This document shows, one piece after another, positions 27,741 through 38,545 of a stretch of 64,000 nt of DNA. How positions within the stretch are numbered: position 1 is the stretch's first letter; the number at the start of each line of letters is the position of its first letter. The notes under the pieces were generated by a model, which worked only from the letters and a program-made list of their open reading frames with translations, was not told where the DNA came from and did no database searches. This stretch comes from Pelistega indica (GTDB taxonomy: Bacteria > Pseudomonadota > Gammaproteobacteria > Burkholderiales > Burkholderiaceae_B). Position numbers and translations under genes: made by a program. The DNA is taken from NCBI RefSeq assembly GCF_000506865.1, contig NZ_AYSV01000087.1:1-64000 (forward strand), read 5' to 3'.

Positions 27741-28718
27741 ATGTTTAAAAAATCATTACTTATTTCTAGTTTACTGATGACGGTTATGGCTAGTACACAA
27801 GCGCTTGCTAGTACAAAATGGGATTTGCCGTCAGCTTATCCAGAAAGTAATTTTCATACTCAAAACTTAAAAGCATTTGCCGACAATGTAGCTAAATTAA
27901 GTAATAACGAGCTAACAATTACGCTGCATCCTAATGCTTCTTTGTTCAAAGCGCCAGAAATTAAGCGTGCTGTCCAAGGTAATCAAGCACAAATTGGTGA
28001 AATTATTTTGACTAACTTTGCTAATGAGGATGCTATTTTTGAATTAGATGGTGTGCCATTTGTTGCATCTGGGTATGATGCTGCGTGGAAACTATATCAA
28101 GCACAAAAACCATTCCTTGAGAAAAAATTAGAATCTCAAGGTATGAAATTATTGTATACAGTAGCTTGGCCACCACAAGGTATCTTTGTGAACAAAGAGC
28201 TTAACTCTGTCGCTGATCTAAAAGGTCTTAAATGGCGTGCGTATAGCCCTGTAACTGCTAAGATCGCTCAGTTAGTGGGTGCGCAGCCAGTGACTATCCA
28301 GCAAGCCGAATTGACTCAAGCATTAGCAACAGGTGTCGTAAACTCATTAATGACATCCAGTGCAACAGGCTATGATATTAAAATTAATGAATATATCAAG
28401 TACTTCTATGACAATGAAGCATGGTTACCTAAAAATGCTGTGATTGTGAATAAAAAAGCCTTTGATCAGTTAAATCCAGCTCAGCAAAAAGCATTGCTAG
28501 AGGCGGGAGCTCAAGCTGAGAAAGATGGCTGGGCGCTATCTCGTGAAAAAACAGATTTCTTTAAGTCTGAGCTAACTAAAGCTGGTTTGAAAATCATACA
28601 ACCATCAGAAGCCTTACAAAAGGAATTTGTAGAAACAACTAAAGTTATGCTTGATGATTGGGTAAAACGTGCCGGCGATGATGGCAAAAAATTACTCGAG
28701 ACATATCAACAAAAATAA
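27741..28718 (+). CDS. dctP: TRAP transporter substrate-binding protein DctP
   Basis: A 325-residue periplasmic receptor of a TRAP transporter. Signal peptide (to about residue 24, ALAST), then WDLPSAYPESNFHTQNLKAF. The GLKWRAYSP segment contains the arginine that clamps the ligand carboxylate in DctP proteins. The small and large membrane subunits follow immediately. The ligand is presumably an organic acid. Confidence 0.93.
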   Translation: MFKKSLLISSLLMTVMASTQALASTKWDLPSAYPESNFHTQNLKAFADNVAKLSNNELTITLHPNASLFKAPEIKRAVQGNQAQIGEIILTNFANEDAIFELDGVPFVASGYDAAWKLYQAQKPFLEKKLESQGMKLLYTVAWPPQGIFVNKELNSVADLKGLKWRAYSPVTAKIAQLVGAQPVTIQQAELTQALATGVVNSLMTSSATGYDIKINEYIKYFYDNEAWLPKNAVIVNKKAFDQLNPAQQKALLEAGAQAEKDGWALSREKTDFFKSELTKAGLKIIQPSEALQKEFVETTKVMLDDWVKRAGDDGKKLLETYQQK

Positions 28719-28721
28719 GCC

Positions 28722-29230
28722 ATGTTAAGGAAGTTTTTGAATGGTTTATATAATGCGGCTGCGTATGCAGCTGCATTATTTATGGTTGGTATTTTAGTCT
28801 GTGTGTTATTACTGGTTATTGGTCGCCAGATCGATTGGCATTTGTCAGGCTAAATGCCTATTCAGGTTATTCAATGGCAGCAGCAGGGTTCCTTTCGTTA
28901 GCTTATACGTTCCGACATAATGAGCATATTAGAGTGACTTTGCTATTAAATGCGGTATCTCCAAAATGGCGAAATAGTTTAAATTTAATTTCGCTATTGA
29001 TTGCTACTTTACTTGCTATTTGCATTGCTTACTTTAGCGTCAATTTAGTGGTGCAATCTTATCAGTTTAATGACTTATCTGTAGAAGAAGATGCTACCCC
29101 TCTATGGATACCTCAATTAGGTATGGCAATTGGATGTGTAATATTTGCTATAGCACTTATTGAAGAGTTTGTTCTTACCTTATTTAACAAGGGTGATTTG
29201 GATCCACTACATGCGGTATCCTCTCACTAA
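28722..29230 (+). pseudogene. dctQ: TRAP small permease DctQ, frameshifted
   Basis: Four-helix small membrane subunit. It starts at ATG 28722 (MLRKFLNGLYNAAAYAAALF), 3 bases after dctP. After VIGRQIDW the frame closes at 28853, while the frame of the rest (FVRLNAYSGYSMAAAGFLSLAYTFRHNEHIRV) is open from the same place. One base is missing around 28833-28840. This is one of only two deletions among the window's frameshifts. The large subunit follows after 5 bases. Confidence 0.82.
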
Positions 29231-29235
29231 TCACA

Positions 29236-30534
29236 ATGACTGAAAGTTTTGTAATTCTAGTTTTATTAGTCTCTATATTAGGCTTTTTAGCTAGTGGAGT
29301 ATGGGTTGGTTTGGCGTTATCGGGCAGTGCTTGGATAGTGATGGAGTTTTTTTCTGCTAGACCAGCTGGTGATGCTATGGCTATTTCTATTTGGGGGGCA
29401 TCATCTAGCTGGACGTTAACGGCATTGCCTTTGTTCTTATGGATGGGAGAGATTCTGTTTCGCACCAGATTGTCTAGTGATTTGTTCAAAGGTGTATCTC
29501 CTTGGTTGGATGCTATTCCGGGCCGTCTGTTACATACCAACATTGTAGGTTGTGCTATTTTTGCTGCTGTTTCTGGGTCATCAGCAGCAACTTGTGCCAC
29601 TATTGGTAAGATGACAATTCCTGAACTACGTCAAAGAGGTTATCCAGATAAAATGATTTTGGGTACCTTAGCAGGCGCAGGGACATTGGGCTTATTAATT
29701 CCTCCGTCAATCATTATGATTGTGTATGGCGTATCGGCCAATGTGTCTATTTCTAAATTATTTATGGCAGGGGTATTTCCAGGAATATTATTAGCTCTCT
29801 TGTTTATGAGCTATATTTTTATCTGGGGCTTACGTCATCCTGACCAAAATCCTAAGGCAAGTATTAAGTTAAGTTTTTTCGAGAAAATTAAAGCATCAGG
29901 TAGTTTAATCCCTGTGGTAGTGCTCATTTTAGCCGTGCTAGGATCTATTTATACGGGAATTGCTACTGCCACAGAGGCGGCGGCTGTTGGCGTTGTTGGT
30001 GCGCTTTTGATTGCTACATTACAAGGTGATATGAGTCGCAAAGTGTTTATGGAGTCCTTGATGGGGGCTACACGAATGTTTTGTATGATTTCTTTGATTC
30101 TTTGTGGTGCACAGTTTCTGACCTTAGCAATGGGGTATATTGGATTACCTAATGCCTTAGCTCAATGGATTGCGTCATTAGGTTTATCACAACTAGGGTT
30201 AGTTATCGTTTTAATGATCTTTTTCATTATTATGGGATGCTTCCTAGATGGAATTTCTTTGGTTGTATTGACGATGGGCGTATTATTACCAACTGTTGAG
30301 GCAGCCGGCATTGATTTGATCTGGTTTGGTATTTTCTTAATTTTTGTGATTGAGATGGCGCAAATTACACCTCCTGTAGGGTTTAACTTATTTGTTTTAT
30401 CAGGAATGGCAAAAAAAGAAATTACTTATATCGCTAAGGTATCAGTCCCTATGTTTTTGATTATGATTGTGGCGGTATTTGCTATTTATTATTTCCCGCA
30501 AATAGTACTTTGGTTACCACAGAATATTAATTAG
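29236..30534 (+). CDS. dctM: TRAP large permease DctM
   Basis: A 432-residue, roughly twelve-helix large subunit of the TRAP transporter. DctM signatures include [46 protein letters not shown] and [15 protein letters not shown]. Completes the dctPQM operon. The downstream hairpin at 30584-30630 could terminate it. Confidence 0.94.
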   Translation: MTESFVILVLLVSILGFLASGVWVGLALSGSAWIVMEFFSARPAGDAMAISIWGASSSWTLTALPLFLWMGEILFRTRLSSDLFKGVSPWLDAIPGRLLHTNIVGCAIFAAVSGSSAATCATIGKMTIPELRQRGYPDKMILGTLAGAGTLGLLIPPSIIMIVYGVSANVSISKLFMAGVFPGILLALLFMSYIFIWGLRHPDQNPKASIKLSFFEKIKASGSLIPVVVLILAVLGSIYTGIATATEAAAVGVVGALLIATLQGDMSRKVFMESLMGATRMFCMISLILCGAQFLTLAMGYIGLPNALAQWIASLGLSQLGLVIVLMIFFIIMGCFLDGISLVVLTMGVLLPTVEAAGIDLIWFGIFLIFVIEMAQITPPVGFNLFVLSGMAKKEITYIAKVSVPMFLIMIVAVFAIYYFPQIVLWLPQNIN

Positions 30535-30583
30535 TTAGCCATCTGCATAGACAAAAATTAGTAAAAACAAACGATTTATCATT

Positions 30584-30637
30584 CTCCTACAGAATAAAAC
30601 AGTTACAATCACTGAGTTTATTTGTAGGAGGTTTTTT
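30584..30637 (+). promoter_or_regulatory. hairpin covering the sstT ribosome-binding site
   Basis: CTCCTACAGAATAAA (30584-30598) pairs with TTTATTTGTAGGAG (30617-30630): 14 pairs with one bulged G and an 18-base loop. The 3' arm contains GGAGG, the Shine-Dalgarno sequence of sstT, and six T follow before the ATG at 30639. The element could end dctM transcripts, hide the sstT start, or both. Sequence is directly seen; the role is inference. Confidence 0.65.
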
Positions 30638-30638
30638 A

Positions 30639-31859
30639 ATGAACTCAACTCAGTTTGTTAAGGCTTTTTTAAACGGTAGTTTAGTTAAGCAAATCATCAT
30701 TGCCTTGGTTCTAGGCATATTTTTAGGGGCTGTAGCGCCAGAAGTGGCTCTCAAGTTTGAAATCCTTGGATCCTTATTTGTAGGTGCTTTAAAGTCGGTT
30801 GCACCGATTCTTGTATTTATTTTGGTGTTGGCTGCCATTGCCCGTCAAGATATTGGTGCATCAGCCAATATGCGTCCTATCATTATGCTTTACATTATTG
30901 GGACATTAGCGGCTTCATTAGTCGCCGTGGTGATAAGTTTTCTCTCGCCTGTGACATTGGTATTGCCAAATCCGGAGCAGGTATCTAGTGCGCCAAGTGG
31001 TATTCTTGAAGTATTAAAAACGCTAGTATTTAAAATCGTAGATAATCCAATCAATGCCTTAAGTACGGCAAATTATATTGGTATCTTAACGTGGGCTATT
31101 CTTATCGGTGCTGCATTGCGTATTGCTGTTCCTCATACGAAAGTAGTGGTAGCAGATATTGCTACAGCAATTACTAAAGTAGTGCAATGGGTAATTCGTT
31201 TAGCTCCTTTTGGCGTTTTTGGTATTGTAGCTCATACTGTAGCGACTACTGGTTTGTCGGGATTAGTAAGTTATGCTCATTTACTAATCGTCTTAGTTGG
31301 CGCAATGTTCATTGTTGCGTTAGTCGTAAATCCTATTATCGTATGGTTTAAAATCCGCCGTAATCCGTACCCACTTGTTTGGATGTGTTTAAAAGAAAGT
31401 GGCATGATGGCTTTCTTTACACGTAGCTCTGCTGCTAATATTCCAGTAAATATGAATTTGGCTAAGAAACTTGGTTTATCTGAAGAAACTTATTCAGTAT
31501 CAATTCCTTTAGGGGCGACTATCAATATGGCAGGAGCAGCTATTACGATTGCTGTGTTAGCTTTGGCGGCTGCTCATACCTCAGGTATACAAGTTTCTAT
31601 GATAGAAGCCTTATTATTATGTGTATTGGCTACGTTAGGAGCTTGCGGTGCATCGGGTGTGCCAGGTGGTTCATTATTGTTAATCCCAATGGCTTGCAGT
31701 CTTTTCGGAATTAGTAACGAAGTAGCAGCTCAAGTAGTGGCTGTTGGTTTTGTGATTGGTGTGATTCAAGACTCGTGCGAAACAGCGCTTAATTCATCAA
31801 CAGATGTATTGTTTACAGCGGCATCGGATATGGCTATCCGTGAGCGTGCCTCTAGCTAG
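30639..31859 (+). CDS. sstT: serine/threonine:Na+ symporter SstT
   Basis: A 406-residue DAACS-family symporter for serine and threonine. Family stretches: [48 protein letters not shown] and [16 protein letters not shown]. Its start sits just after a hairpin that includes the ribosome-binding site. A second hairpin at 31980 follows it. Confidence 0.94.
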   Translation: MNSTQFVKAFLNGSLVKQIIIALVLGIFLGAVAPEVALKFEILGSLFVGALKSVAPILVFILVLAAIARQDIGASANMRPIIMLYIIGTLAASLVAVVISFLSPVTLVLPNPEQVSSAPSGILEVLKTLVFKIVDNPINALSTANYIGILTWAILIGAALRIAVPHTKVVVADIATAITKVVQWVIRLAPFGVFGIVAHTVATTGLSGLVSYAHLLIVLVGAMFIVALVVNPIIVWFKIRRNPYPLVWMCLKESGMMAFFTRSSAANIPVNMNLAKKLGLSEETYSVSIPLGATINMAGAAITIAVLALAAAHTSGIQVSMIEALLLCVLATLGACGASGVPGGSLLLIPMACSLFGISNEVAAQVVAVGFVIGVIQDSCETALNSSTDVLFTAASDMAIRERASS

Positions 31860-31979
31860 AGCATAAGTCTAGGTAAATTATGCTTTTTTAGTAGAGAAGA
31901 TGGCTTTATGCAGTGAGTTGCTAGTTAACTTGCGCTTAGTGGCCAATTTTCTTAGTGCTGAATGAGGTGCTTCCAAATT

Positions 31980-32010
31980 ACTCCCTATAAGTCGGATGCT
32001 TATGGGGAGT
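31980..32010 (+). terminator. hairpin downstream of sstT
   Basis: ACTCCCTATAAG (31980-31991) pairs with CTTATGGGGAGT (31999-32010): 12 positions, all paired when one G-U is allowed, with a 7-base loop. Only a weak T-rich tail follows. The 246-base gap 31860-32105 holds nothing else I can name. Confidence 0.55.
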
Positions 32011-32105
32011 AATTCATTTATAGTACTTAATTTAGATCACCACTGATAAAGTTGATTTAAATGACGGTGATACTTTTAGTTTTTTATTAGAGGTTAAAAA
32101 AATGT

Positions 32106-33023
32106 CTAAAACTGAATACATCCTAAAATAGCCGCTAGGATTAATAGTAAGCCAGTATGTATATTAGCCTTAAACAAGGCATGACTTTTTTCAGGTTTAT
32201 TTAAATCAAAACTTTTGAGTTGCCAATAAAGATGAATAGCGACCAATGCAATGGCAGGATAATAGCCAATTTCCATAGGCATTAATATGCCCGCTACTAG
32301 CCATAAGATAATACTAGCCGCATAAAAACCACTTAACCAATATAGACCTTTATCGCCAAACTTGCGTGCAGTTGAGCGTAGTCCTAATTTGGCATCATCT
32401 TGAATATCTGTGTAAGCATATAGCGTGTCATAACCAATTTGCCAAGTCACCGCACCCAACCACATAAGTACAGCGCCTAAGGGTAGAGAGTTGATGGTAT
32501 CTGTCCATGCCATTAACATGCCCCAGTTAAATGCTGCTCCTAAGACTGCTTGAGGCCAATAGGTAAAGCGTTTACATAGTGGATAGATAATAACTAGAGG
32601 AACGAGTGCTAGGGCAAGCCAACGGCTATAAGGGTTGATAAAAAATAGTAATAGTGCTGAAAGAGCAAATTGGACAATTAGAAAAATAACGGCTTTTTTT
32701 AAACTGATTTGTCCACTAGTTAAGGGTCTAAAGCGAGTACGCTCAACGTGTTTATCAAAATCACGATCCCAGATATCATTGATCGTAGAGCCTGCACTGC
32801 GCATTAATAGGGCACCAATAGAAAAAACAATAAGTCTCCACCAATTAGGCATTCCATGATCGGCTTGAATCAGAGCGGCAATACATGGGAGTAAAGTTAA
32901 CCATGTACCCACCGGTCGATCTAGACGCGCTAAGCGGGCATATGGCCCCCAAGACTTTGGCAGATAGTTAGCTACCCAATCATTATGATAAATATCGCTT
33001 AAATCTGGTGTTGTTTGGTTCAT
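32106..33023 (-). CDS. ubiA: 4-hydroxybenzoate polyprenyltransferase UbiA
   Basis: Inner-membrane prenyltransferase of ubiquinone synthesis, attaching the polyprenyl tail to 4-hydroxybenzoate. 305 residues. The first Asp-rich motif, STINDIWDRDFD, is at about residues 80-90 and the second, YAYTDIQDD, near 200; RPVGTWLTLLP is the usual N-terminal block. It stands alone on the minus strand. Confidence 0.95.
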   Translation of the reverse strand: MNQTTPDLSDIYHNDWVANYLPKSWGPYARLARLDRPVGTWLTLLPCIAALIQADHGMPNWWRLIVFSIGALLMRSAGSTINDIWDRDFDKHVERTRFRPLTSGQISLKKAVIFLIVQFALSALLLFFINPYSRWLALALVPLVIIYPLCKRFTYWPQAVLGAAFNWGMLMAWTDTINSLPLGAVLMWLGAVTWQIGYDTLYAYTDIQDDAKLGLRSTARKFGDKGLYWLSGFYAASIILWLVAGILMPMEIGYYPAIALVAIHLYWQLKSFDLNKPEKSHALFKANIHTGLLLILAAILGCIQF

Positions 33024-33214
33024 GTGTATTTTATAGTTGGACAGTTATTTAGTAACAATGAGTAAGCACTATTGTACCTATTCTTAGTTTTGTTTATTTG
33101 AAGAAGATAAGTTATTTAATCTAAAAAAAATATCAATGTTAGAATAAAAAACTATGACAACAGAATAAATAAGAGGATATACGAGTAGTATTCTCTGAAC
33201 AATAAGGATAAAGT

Positions 33215-33703
33215 ATGTTTGTAATTGAACAATTTGATACAACACTTAGTAAACAAAAACAATATGAGCAATTAGTTGAACAACTTCGCTATTTGCTAGA
33301 AGGTGAACATAATTTAATTGCAAATGCGGCCAATATGAGTGCATTGGTTTACCATCAGTTGCCTGACTTGAATTGGAGTGGTTTTTATTTATTTGATGGT
33401 AGTGAGCTTGTTTTGGGACCTTTTCAAGGAAAGGTGGCATGTGTACGTATCGCCTTGAGTCGAGGAGTGTGTGGTGCAGCAGCGAGTACTAGAGAAACTC
33501 AATTAGTGCCAGATGTCCATGCTTTTCCTGGTCATATCGCTTGTGATTCTGCGTCACAGTCGGAAATTGTGGTGCCTTTGATTAAGGATGGGCAATTGAT
33601 TGGCGTCTGGGATGTGGATAGCCCTGTGCTTAATCGATTTGATGAGGAAGATAAAAAAGGTATGCAAGCACTGTGTGAGGTGTTTGTGAATTCATTAAGA
33701 TAA
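33215..33703 (+). CDS. msrC: free methionine-R-sulfoxide reductase (GAF domain)
   Basis: A 162-residue GAF-domain enzyme (fRMsr) that reduces free methionine-R-sulfoxide. The three catalytic cysteines are at 76, 86 and 110, spaced 10 and 24 as in E. coli MsrC. Surrounding blocks LNWSGFYLFD, GRKVAC-type (here GKVACVRI), GVCGAAAST and GVWDVDSP fit the family. The protein ends 25 bases before the antiporter gene. Confidence 0.93.
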   Translation: MFVIEQFDTTLSKQKQYEQLVEQLRYLLEGEHNLIANAANMSALVYHQLPDLNWSGFYLFDGSELVLGPFQGKVACVRIALSRGVCGAAASTRETQLVPDVHAFPGHIACDSASQSEIVVPLIKDGQLIGVWDVDSPVLNRFDEEDKKGMQALCEVFVNSLR

Positions 33704-33728
33704 TTTTGCAAAGAGTAAGGAGGGTTTA

Positions 33729-35019
33729 ATGTCTAATACCATTGAAATTATTGCTACGGTGTTATTTGTTTTAGCAATTATTCATACATTCTCTGTGCCA
33801 GTTTTTGCAAAATTAGCCCATAAAGGAGGTTCACACTCAGGTATTTGGCATTTAATGTCAGAAGTGGAGGCTGTGTTTGGTGTATGGGCTACAGTGCTAA
33901 TTGTATTTATGGCACTTGCTCAAGGGGTAGACTCTGCTGTTCATTATATGGACTCACGTAATTTTACTGAACCGCTGTTTGTGTTCGTTATTATGGTGAT
34001 TGCAGGTAGCAGACCAATCATTGAATTAGTTAAATCAATTGTTAAAATTTTGGCTAAGGTAGTCCCATTTCATACCGGTGTGAGTTCTTTTTTTATTACA
34101 TTAAGTCTCGTTCCTTTAGCTGGCTCATTTATCACTGAACCAGCAGCAATGACGTTGGCTGCCTTAATGCTAAAAGAGTCTTTTTTCAAACGTAGTAAGA
34201 ATCTTAAATATAAATACTTAGTGGTTGGGGTGTTGTTTGTGAATATCTCTGATTGGGGGGGTATTGACTTCTTATGCTGCTCCTCCGGTATTAATGGTGG
34301 CTCAGACCTTTGGTTGGGATAGTAGTTTTATGGCGGAGCATTTTGGATGGCGAGCTGTTATTGCTATTCTTATTAATAGTGCAATCGCAACAATTATTTG
34401 TAAACAAGAAGTAATGATGACAACTGATTTTCACAACATGGAAAAGCAGAATAATGCCTCTCAACAAACCCAGAAAAGAGAGCCTGTACCATTTACCTTT
34501 ATGCTTATTCATGCGTTATTCTTGCTTGGCGTGGTGGTATTTGCTCATCATACACCTATATTTCTCGGTATTTTGATGTTATTTATTGGATTCTGTGGTG
34601 CTTATGCTCGTCATCAAAATCCATTAATGATTAAAGAGGGCTTAATGGTAGGTTTCTTCCTGGCGGGGTTAATTATTTTGGGTGGTTTACAAAAATGGTG
34701 GCTACAGGACTTATTAGCAGGCCTATCACCTATGGCCTTATTTTGGGGGACGACAGCACTAACAGCTGTAACAGATAATGCCGCCTTGACTTACTTAGGT
34801 TCTTTGGTAGATGGGACCACAGAATTATGGCGTTATATGCTTGTAGCTGGTGCCGTGACTGGTGGTGGTTTAACAGTGATTGCGAATGCGCCAAACCCAG
34901 CAGGTTTTGCTATTTTAAGAAAATCTTTCCCTTCTGAGGCTATTTCTCCAAGAAATCTTATTTTGGCAGCGTTGGGACCGACTCTAATTTCAGCATGTTT
35001 ATTTTTATTGCCAGTTTAA
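33729..35019 (+). pseudogene. putative Na+/H+ antiporter, frameshifted
   Basis: Membrane protein of the putative Na+/H+ antiporter family (NhaD/ArsB-like ion transporter fold). SGIWHLMSEVEAVFGVWA, VMVIAGSRPIIEL, LVPLAGSFITEPAAMTLAALML and, near the end, TTALTAVTDNAALTYLGS and NAPNPAGFAILR are typical. The frame breaks at a run of seven G (34255-34261); removing one G restores LTSYAAPPVLMVAQ. The whole is 430 codons plus one base. A homopolymer of this kind is a classic base-calling trap. Confidence 0.82.
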
Positions 35020-35133
35020 TAAACAAATAAAACAAAGCGTTGTAAAAGAGTTAAAATAGGCGGTTAAGTTTTTATTTTTACAAGGTTTCTGATTATTAGA
35101 AACTGTGTATTATTTTAAAAGAGAGTTTTTAAC

Positions 35134-35352
35134 GTGCCTATTTACGCTTATCGTTGCTCAAATTGTGGTTATACCAGAGATGTTTTACAAAAAATGTCTG
35201 ATGCACCACTGACAAAATGCCCTGAATGCCAAAAAGAAACATTCACTAAACAAGTGACAGCTGCTGGCTTCCAGTTAAAGGGTACTGGTTGGTATGTGAC
35301 GGATTTCCGTGGTGGAAATACTAATGGCAACAATAATGGGGGCGACAAATAG
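35134..35352 (+). CDS. FmdB family zinc-ribbon protein
   Basis: A 72-residue protein with the FmdB/CxxC-CxxC regulatory domain: MPIYAYRCSNCGY and CPECQ form the zinc ribbon, and AAGFQLKGTGWYVTDFRGG is the family's conserved end. It starts with GTG at 35134. In many betaproteobacteria this gene stands just before aspS, as here. Molecular role unknown. Confidence 0.92.
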   Translation: MPIYAYRCSNCGYTRDVLQKMSDAPLTKCPECQKETFTKQVTAAGFQLKGTGWYVTDFRGGNTNGNNNGGDK

Positions 35353-35451
35353 CATTTTGTCAGGGAAATAATCATTGGTATTTCCTTTTAAAGCATAACA
35401 ACATTAGCACAGGCTAGTGTCAGAATATTAAAAAATTTTCGGAGTATTTTC

Positions 35452-37248
35452 ATGACTCGTACGTGTTATACAGGTGATGTAAACCTAGAACATTTAGATC
35501 AAACAGTCACGTTATATGGTTGGTGTCATCGTCGTCGTGACCATGGTGGTGTTATTTTTGTTGACTTAAGAGATCGCGAAGGATTGGCACAAATAGTATT
35601 TGATCCAGATAACCAAGATGCCTTTAAAATTGCTGAGAGTATTCGTAATGAATATTGCTTACGTATTACTGGTTTAGTACGTCGTCGCCCAGAAGGTACG
35701 ACTAATAATGATATTAAATCGGGTCAAATTGAAGTGTTATGCCGTACGGTAGAAGTACTGAATCCGTCAGTAACGCCTCCATTCCAATTAGATGAGGATA
35801 ATTTATCGGAAACTATCCGTTTAACTCATCGTATTATTGATTTGCGTCGCCCTGTAATGCAAAACAACTTGAAATTACGTTATCGAGTGTCTATTGAAGC
35901 GCGTAAGTACCTAGATTCCTTAGGCTTTATTGATATTGAAACACCTATGTTGACGCGTTCAACACCAGAAGGAGCACGTGACTATCTTGTACCATCACGA
36001 GTACATGACGGTCAGTTTTTTGCACTTCCACAATCACCTCAGTTATTCAAACAGATGTTAATGGTGGCGGGGTTTGATCGCTATTACCAAATTACTAAAT
36101 GCTTCCGTGATGAGGACTTGCGTGCCGATCGTCAGCCTGAATTTACACAGATTGACTGTGAAACTTCATTCTTAAATGAAGAGCAAATTCGTGAAATTTT
36201 TGAAGGTATGATGCGTCATATTTTCAAGGAAGTAAAAGGTATTGATTTACCAAATCCTTTCCCTATCATGTCTTGGGATGAAGCGATGGCGCGTTTTGGT
36301 TCAGATAAACCAGATATGCGTATTAATTTAGAATTCACAGACTTTACTGAGTTAATGCGTGATGTAGAGTTTAAAGTGTTTAATAGTGCAGCGAATATGG
36401 CTGGTGGTCGCGTAGTAGCTTTACGTATTCCTCAAGGTGGCGAAATGTCACGTAAAGAAATTGATGACTACACACAATTTGTAGCTATCTATGGCGCAAA
36501 AGGCTTGGCTTATATCAAAGTTAATGAAAAAGCCAAAGGCCGCGATGGTTTACAGTCACCAATCGTAAAAAATATTAATGATGCTGCGTTAGAAGAAATT
36601 TTAGCGAAAACAGGTGCTCAAGATGGTGACATTATTTTCTTTGGCGCTGATAAAGCTAAAGTAGTTAATGATTCAATGGGGGCTTTACGCGTTAAGATTG
36701 GTTTAAGTGAGTTTGCTAAAGCAAAAGGTTTATTCACGCCAGAATGGAAACCATTGTGGGTAATCGATTTCCCAATGTTTGAATATGATGAGGGAGAAGG
36801 TCGTTACTTCGCAGCACATCATCCATTTACTAGTCCAAAAGATGGTCATGAGGATCTATTAGAAACTAATCCAGAAAAAGCGTATGCTAAAGCTTACGAC
36901 ATGGTATTAAATGGTTGGGAAGTTGGTGGTGGCTCTGTGCGTATCCATAGAGAAGAAGTACAAAGCAAAGTATTCCGTGCATTAAACATTGATGCTGAAG
37001 AGGCTCGTGCTAAATTTGGTTTCCTATTGGACGCCTTACAATATGGTGCACCTCCACACGGTGGTTTAGCATTTGGTTTAGATCGTTTAGTAACATTGAT
37101 GACAGGTTCAGACTCTATCCGTGATGTCATTGCGTTCCCTAAAACACAACGTGCTCAAGACTTGTTAGTTCAAGCACCATCACCAGTAGATGAAAAACAA
37201 TTACGAGAATTACATATTCGCTTACGTAACCCAATCGAAGTGAAATAA
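35452..37248 (+). CDS. aspS: aspartyl-tRNA synthetase
   Basis: Class II aminoacyl-tRNA synthetase of bacterial type, 598 residues. An N-terminal OB-fold anticodon domain ([26 protein letters not shown]) comes first. Class II motif 2 follows ([18 protein letters not shown]), the bacterial GAD insertion is at about 285-420, and motif 3 is FGLDRLV. Length and motifs are normal. A good GGAG ribosome-binding site and a clear terminator flank it. Confidence 0.97.
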   Translation: MTRTCYTGDVNLEHLDQTVTLYGWCHRRRDHGGVIFVDLRDREGLAQIVFDPDNQDAFKIAESIRNEYCLRITGLVRRRPEGTTNNDIKSGQIEVLCRTVEVLNPSVTPPFQLDEDNLSETIRLTHRIIDLRRPVMQNNLKLRYRVSIEARKYLDSLGFIDIETPMLTRSTPEGARDYLVPSRVHDGQFFALPQSPQLFKQMLMVAGFDRYYQITKCFRDEDLRADRQPEFTQIDCETSFLNEEQIREIFEGMMRHIFKEVKGIDLPNPFPIMSWDEAMARFGSDKPDMRINLEFTDFTELMRDVEFKVFNSAANMAGGRVVALRIPQGGEMSRKEIDDYTQFVAIYGAKGLAYIKVNEKAKGRDGLQSPIVKNINDAALEEILAKTGAQDGDIIFFGADKAKVVNDSMGALRVKIGLSEFAKAKGLFTPEWKPLWVIDFPMFEYDEGEGRYFAAHHPFTSPKDGHEDLLETNPEKAYAKAYDMVLNGWEVGGGSVRIHREEVQSKVFRALNIDAEEARAKFGFLLDALQYGAPPHGGLAFGLDRLVTLMTGSDSIRDVIAFPKTQRAQDLLVQAPSPVDEKQLRELHIRLRNPIEVK

Positions 37249-37284
37249 TTCAGTCAATTGTGATTATTCAGTGAGTAATGAATT

Positions 37285-37308
37285 AAAGCCCACTTTTACG
37301 TGGGCTTT
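37285..37308 (+). terminator. aspS terminator
   Basis: A perfect 9-base stem, AAAGCCCAC/GTGGGCTTT (37285-37293, 37300-37308), with a 6-base loop and an AT-rich tail. Confidence 0.85.
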
Positions 37309-37324
37309 AATTATTTGAAGATGA

Positions 37325-37404
37325 GTTTTCGGCGTGCAGGGTTTCATGTAGTCCTCGTAATTTATGATTTTTGTTAGATGTGATGAAAGCCTGCACGTCA
37401 AAAA
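37325..37404. repeat. palindromic repeat, copy 1
   Basis: The left arm 37325-37346 (GTTTTCGGCGTGCAGGGTTTCA) is matched by an inverted right arm at 37384-37404 (TGAAAGCCTGCACGTCAAAAA), with about 37 bases between. The left arm is identical over 22 bases to that of copy 2. The form is that of a repetitive extragenic palindrome. Confidence 0.75.
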
Positions 37405-37431
37405 TAAAAAAAGAGGAGATTTTAACGTGGT

Positions 37432-37500
37432 GTTTTCGGCGTGCAGGGTTTCACACGTAGAAATTTTTACGGTTTAGGCGAAAGCCTGCATGTCAAAATT
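37432..37500. repeat. palindromic repeat, copy 2
   Basis: Second copy of the same element, in the same orientation and 107 bases further on. The left arm is at 37432-37453 and the right arm at about 37478-37498 (GCGAAAGCCTGCATGTCAAAA). The inner spacer is shorter (about 24 bases) and unrelated to that of copy 1. The right arm runs up to the stop codon of mesD, so the copy could also serve as its 3' hairpin. Confidence 0.75.
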
Positions 37501-38526
37501 TACGCCAATTCTTTACGGACAATCTCTGCACCAGCACTTAATGCATATAATTTTTCTCTTGCTACCTGACGTGATAGGGGAGCCATGCCACAGTTAGTAC
37601 AAGGATACAGTTTGTCAGCATCAACAAATTGCAATGCTTTTCGAATTGTGTTTGCCACTTCTTCAGGGGTTTCAATAGTATTAGTGGCTACATCAATCGC
37701 ACCAACCATTACTTTCTTACCTCGAATGAGTTCAATTAAATCCATTGGAACATGAGAGTTATGACATTCTAGAGAGATGATATCTATCTTCGATTGTTGT
37801 AATTTTGGGAATGATTCCTCATATTGACGCCATTCGGAGCCAAGCGTTTTTTTCCAATCCGTATTTGCTTTAATGCCATAGCCATAGCAAATATGTACAG
37901 CAGTTTCGCATTTTAAGCCTTCAATAGCTCTTTCAAGAGTGGCGACACCCCAGTCATTTACTTCATCAAAGAAAACATTAAATGCGGGTTCATCAAATTG
38001 AATAATATCTACACCAGCTGCTTCTAACTCCTTGGCTTCTTCATTTAGAATTTTCGCAAATTCCCAAGCTAGTTTTTCACGACTCTTATAATGAGCATCA
38101 TAAAGCGTATCAATCATTGTCATCGGTCCTGGTAAAGCCCATTTGATCGGCTGTTTCGTATGTTGACGAAGAAATTTGGCATCATCCACAAAAACAGGCT
38201 TAACACGTGCAACGGCATCATAGACAGTGGGAACGCTAGCATCATAACGATTACGAATTCTGACCGTCTCTCGTTTTTCAAAATCTACACCACTTAAGTG
38301 TTCAATAAAGGTAGTAACAAAGTGTTGGCGTGTTTGCTCTCCATCACTAATGATGTCAATACCTGCTGTTTCTTGTTCTTTTAAAGCGACTAATAACGCA
38401 TCTCTCTTTTGCCTCTAGAAGAGCATCACCTTCCAGTTTCCATGGCGACCATAATTTTTCTGGCTCTGCTAACCAAGAGGGTTTAGGTAAGCTTCCTGCT
38501 GTTGACGTAGGAAATAATTTTTTCAT
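37500..38526 (-). pseudogene. mesD: core methionine synthase MesD, frameshifted
   Basis: A short MetE-C-terminal-like methionine synthase. The sequence begins MKKLFPTSTAGSLPKPSWLA and ends in the catalytic barrel; the zinc-site motifs HICYGYG, SLECHNS and CTNCGMAPL correspond to the MetE ligands His, Cys, Glu and Cys. With the DUF1852 gene next to it, it fits the MesD family, described as folate-independent and needing MesX and oxygen. One extra base in the TCTCTC tract at 38401-38407 breaks the frame after LLEAK; removing it restores RDALLVALKEQETAG. The joined protein would be about 341 residues. Confidence 0.85.
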
Positions 38527-38545
38527 AGCAAATAACCTTTTAAAT

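Noticed and set aside
37325-37500. CRISPR-like array
   Set aside because: Only two units, each an inverted repeat with different inner spacers and 85 bases between left arms; no cas genes nearby.
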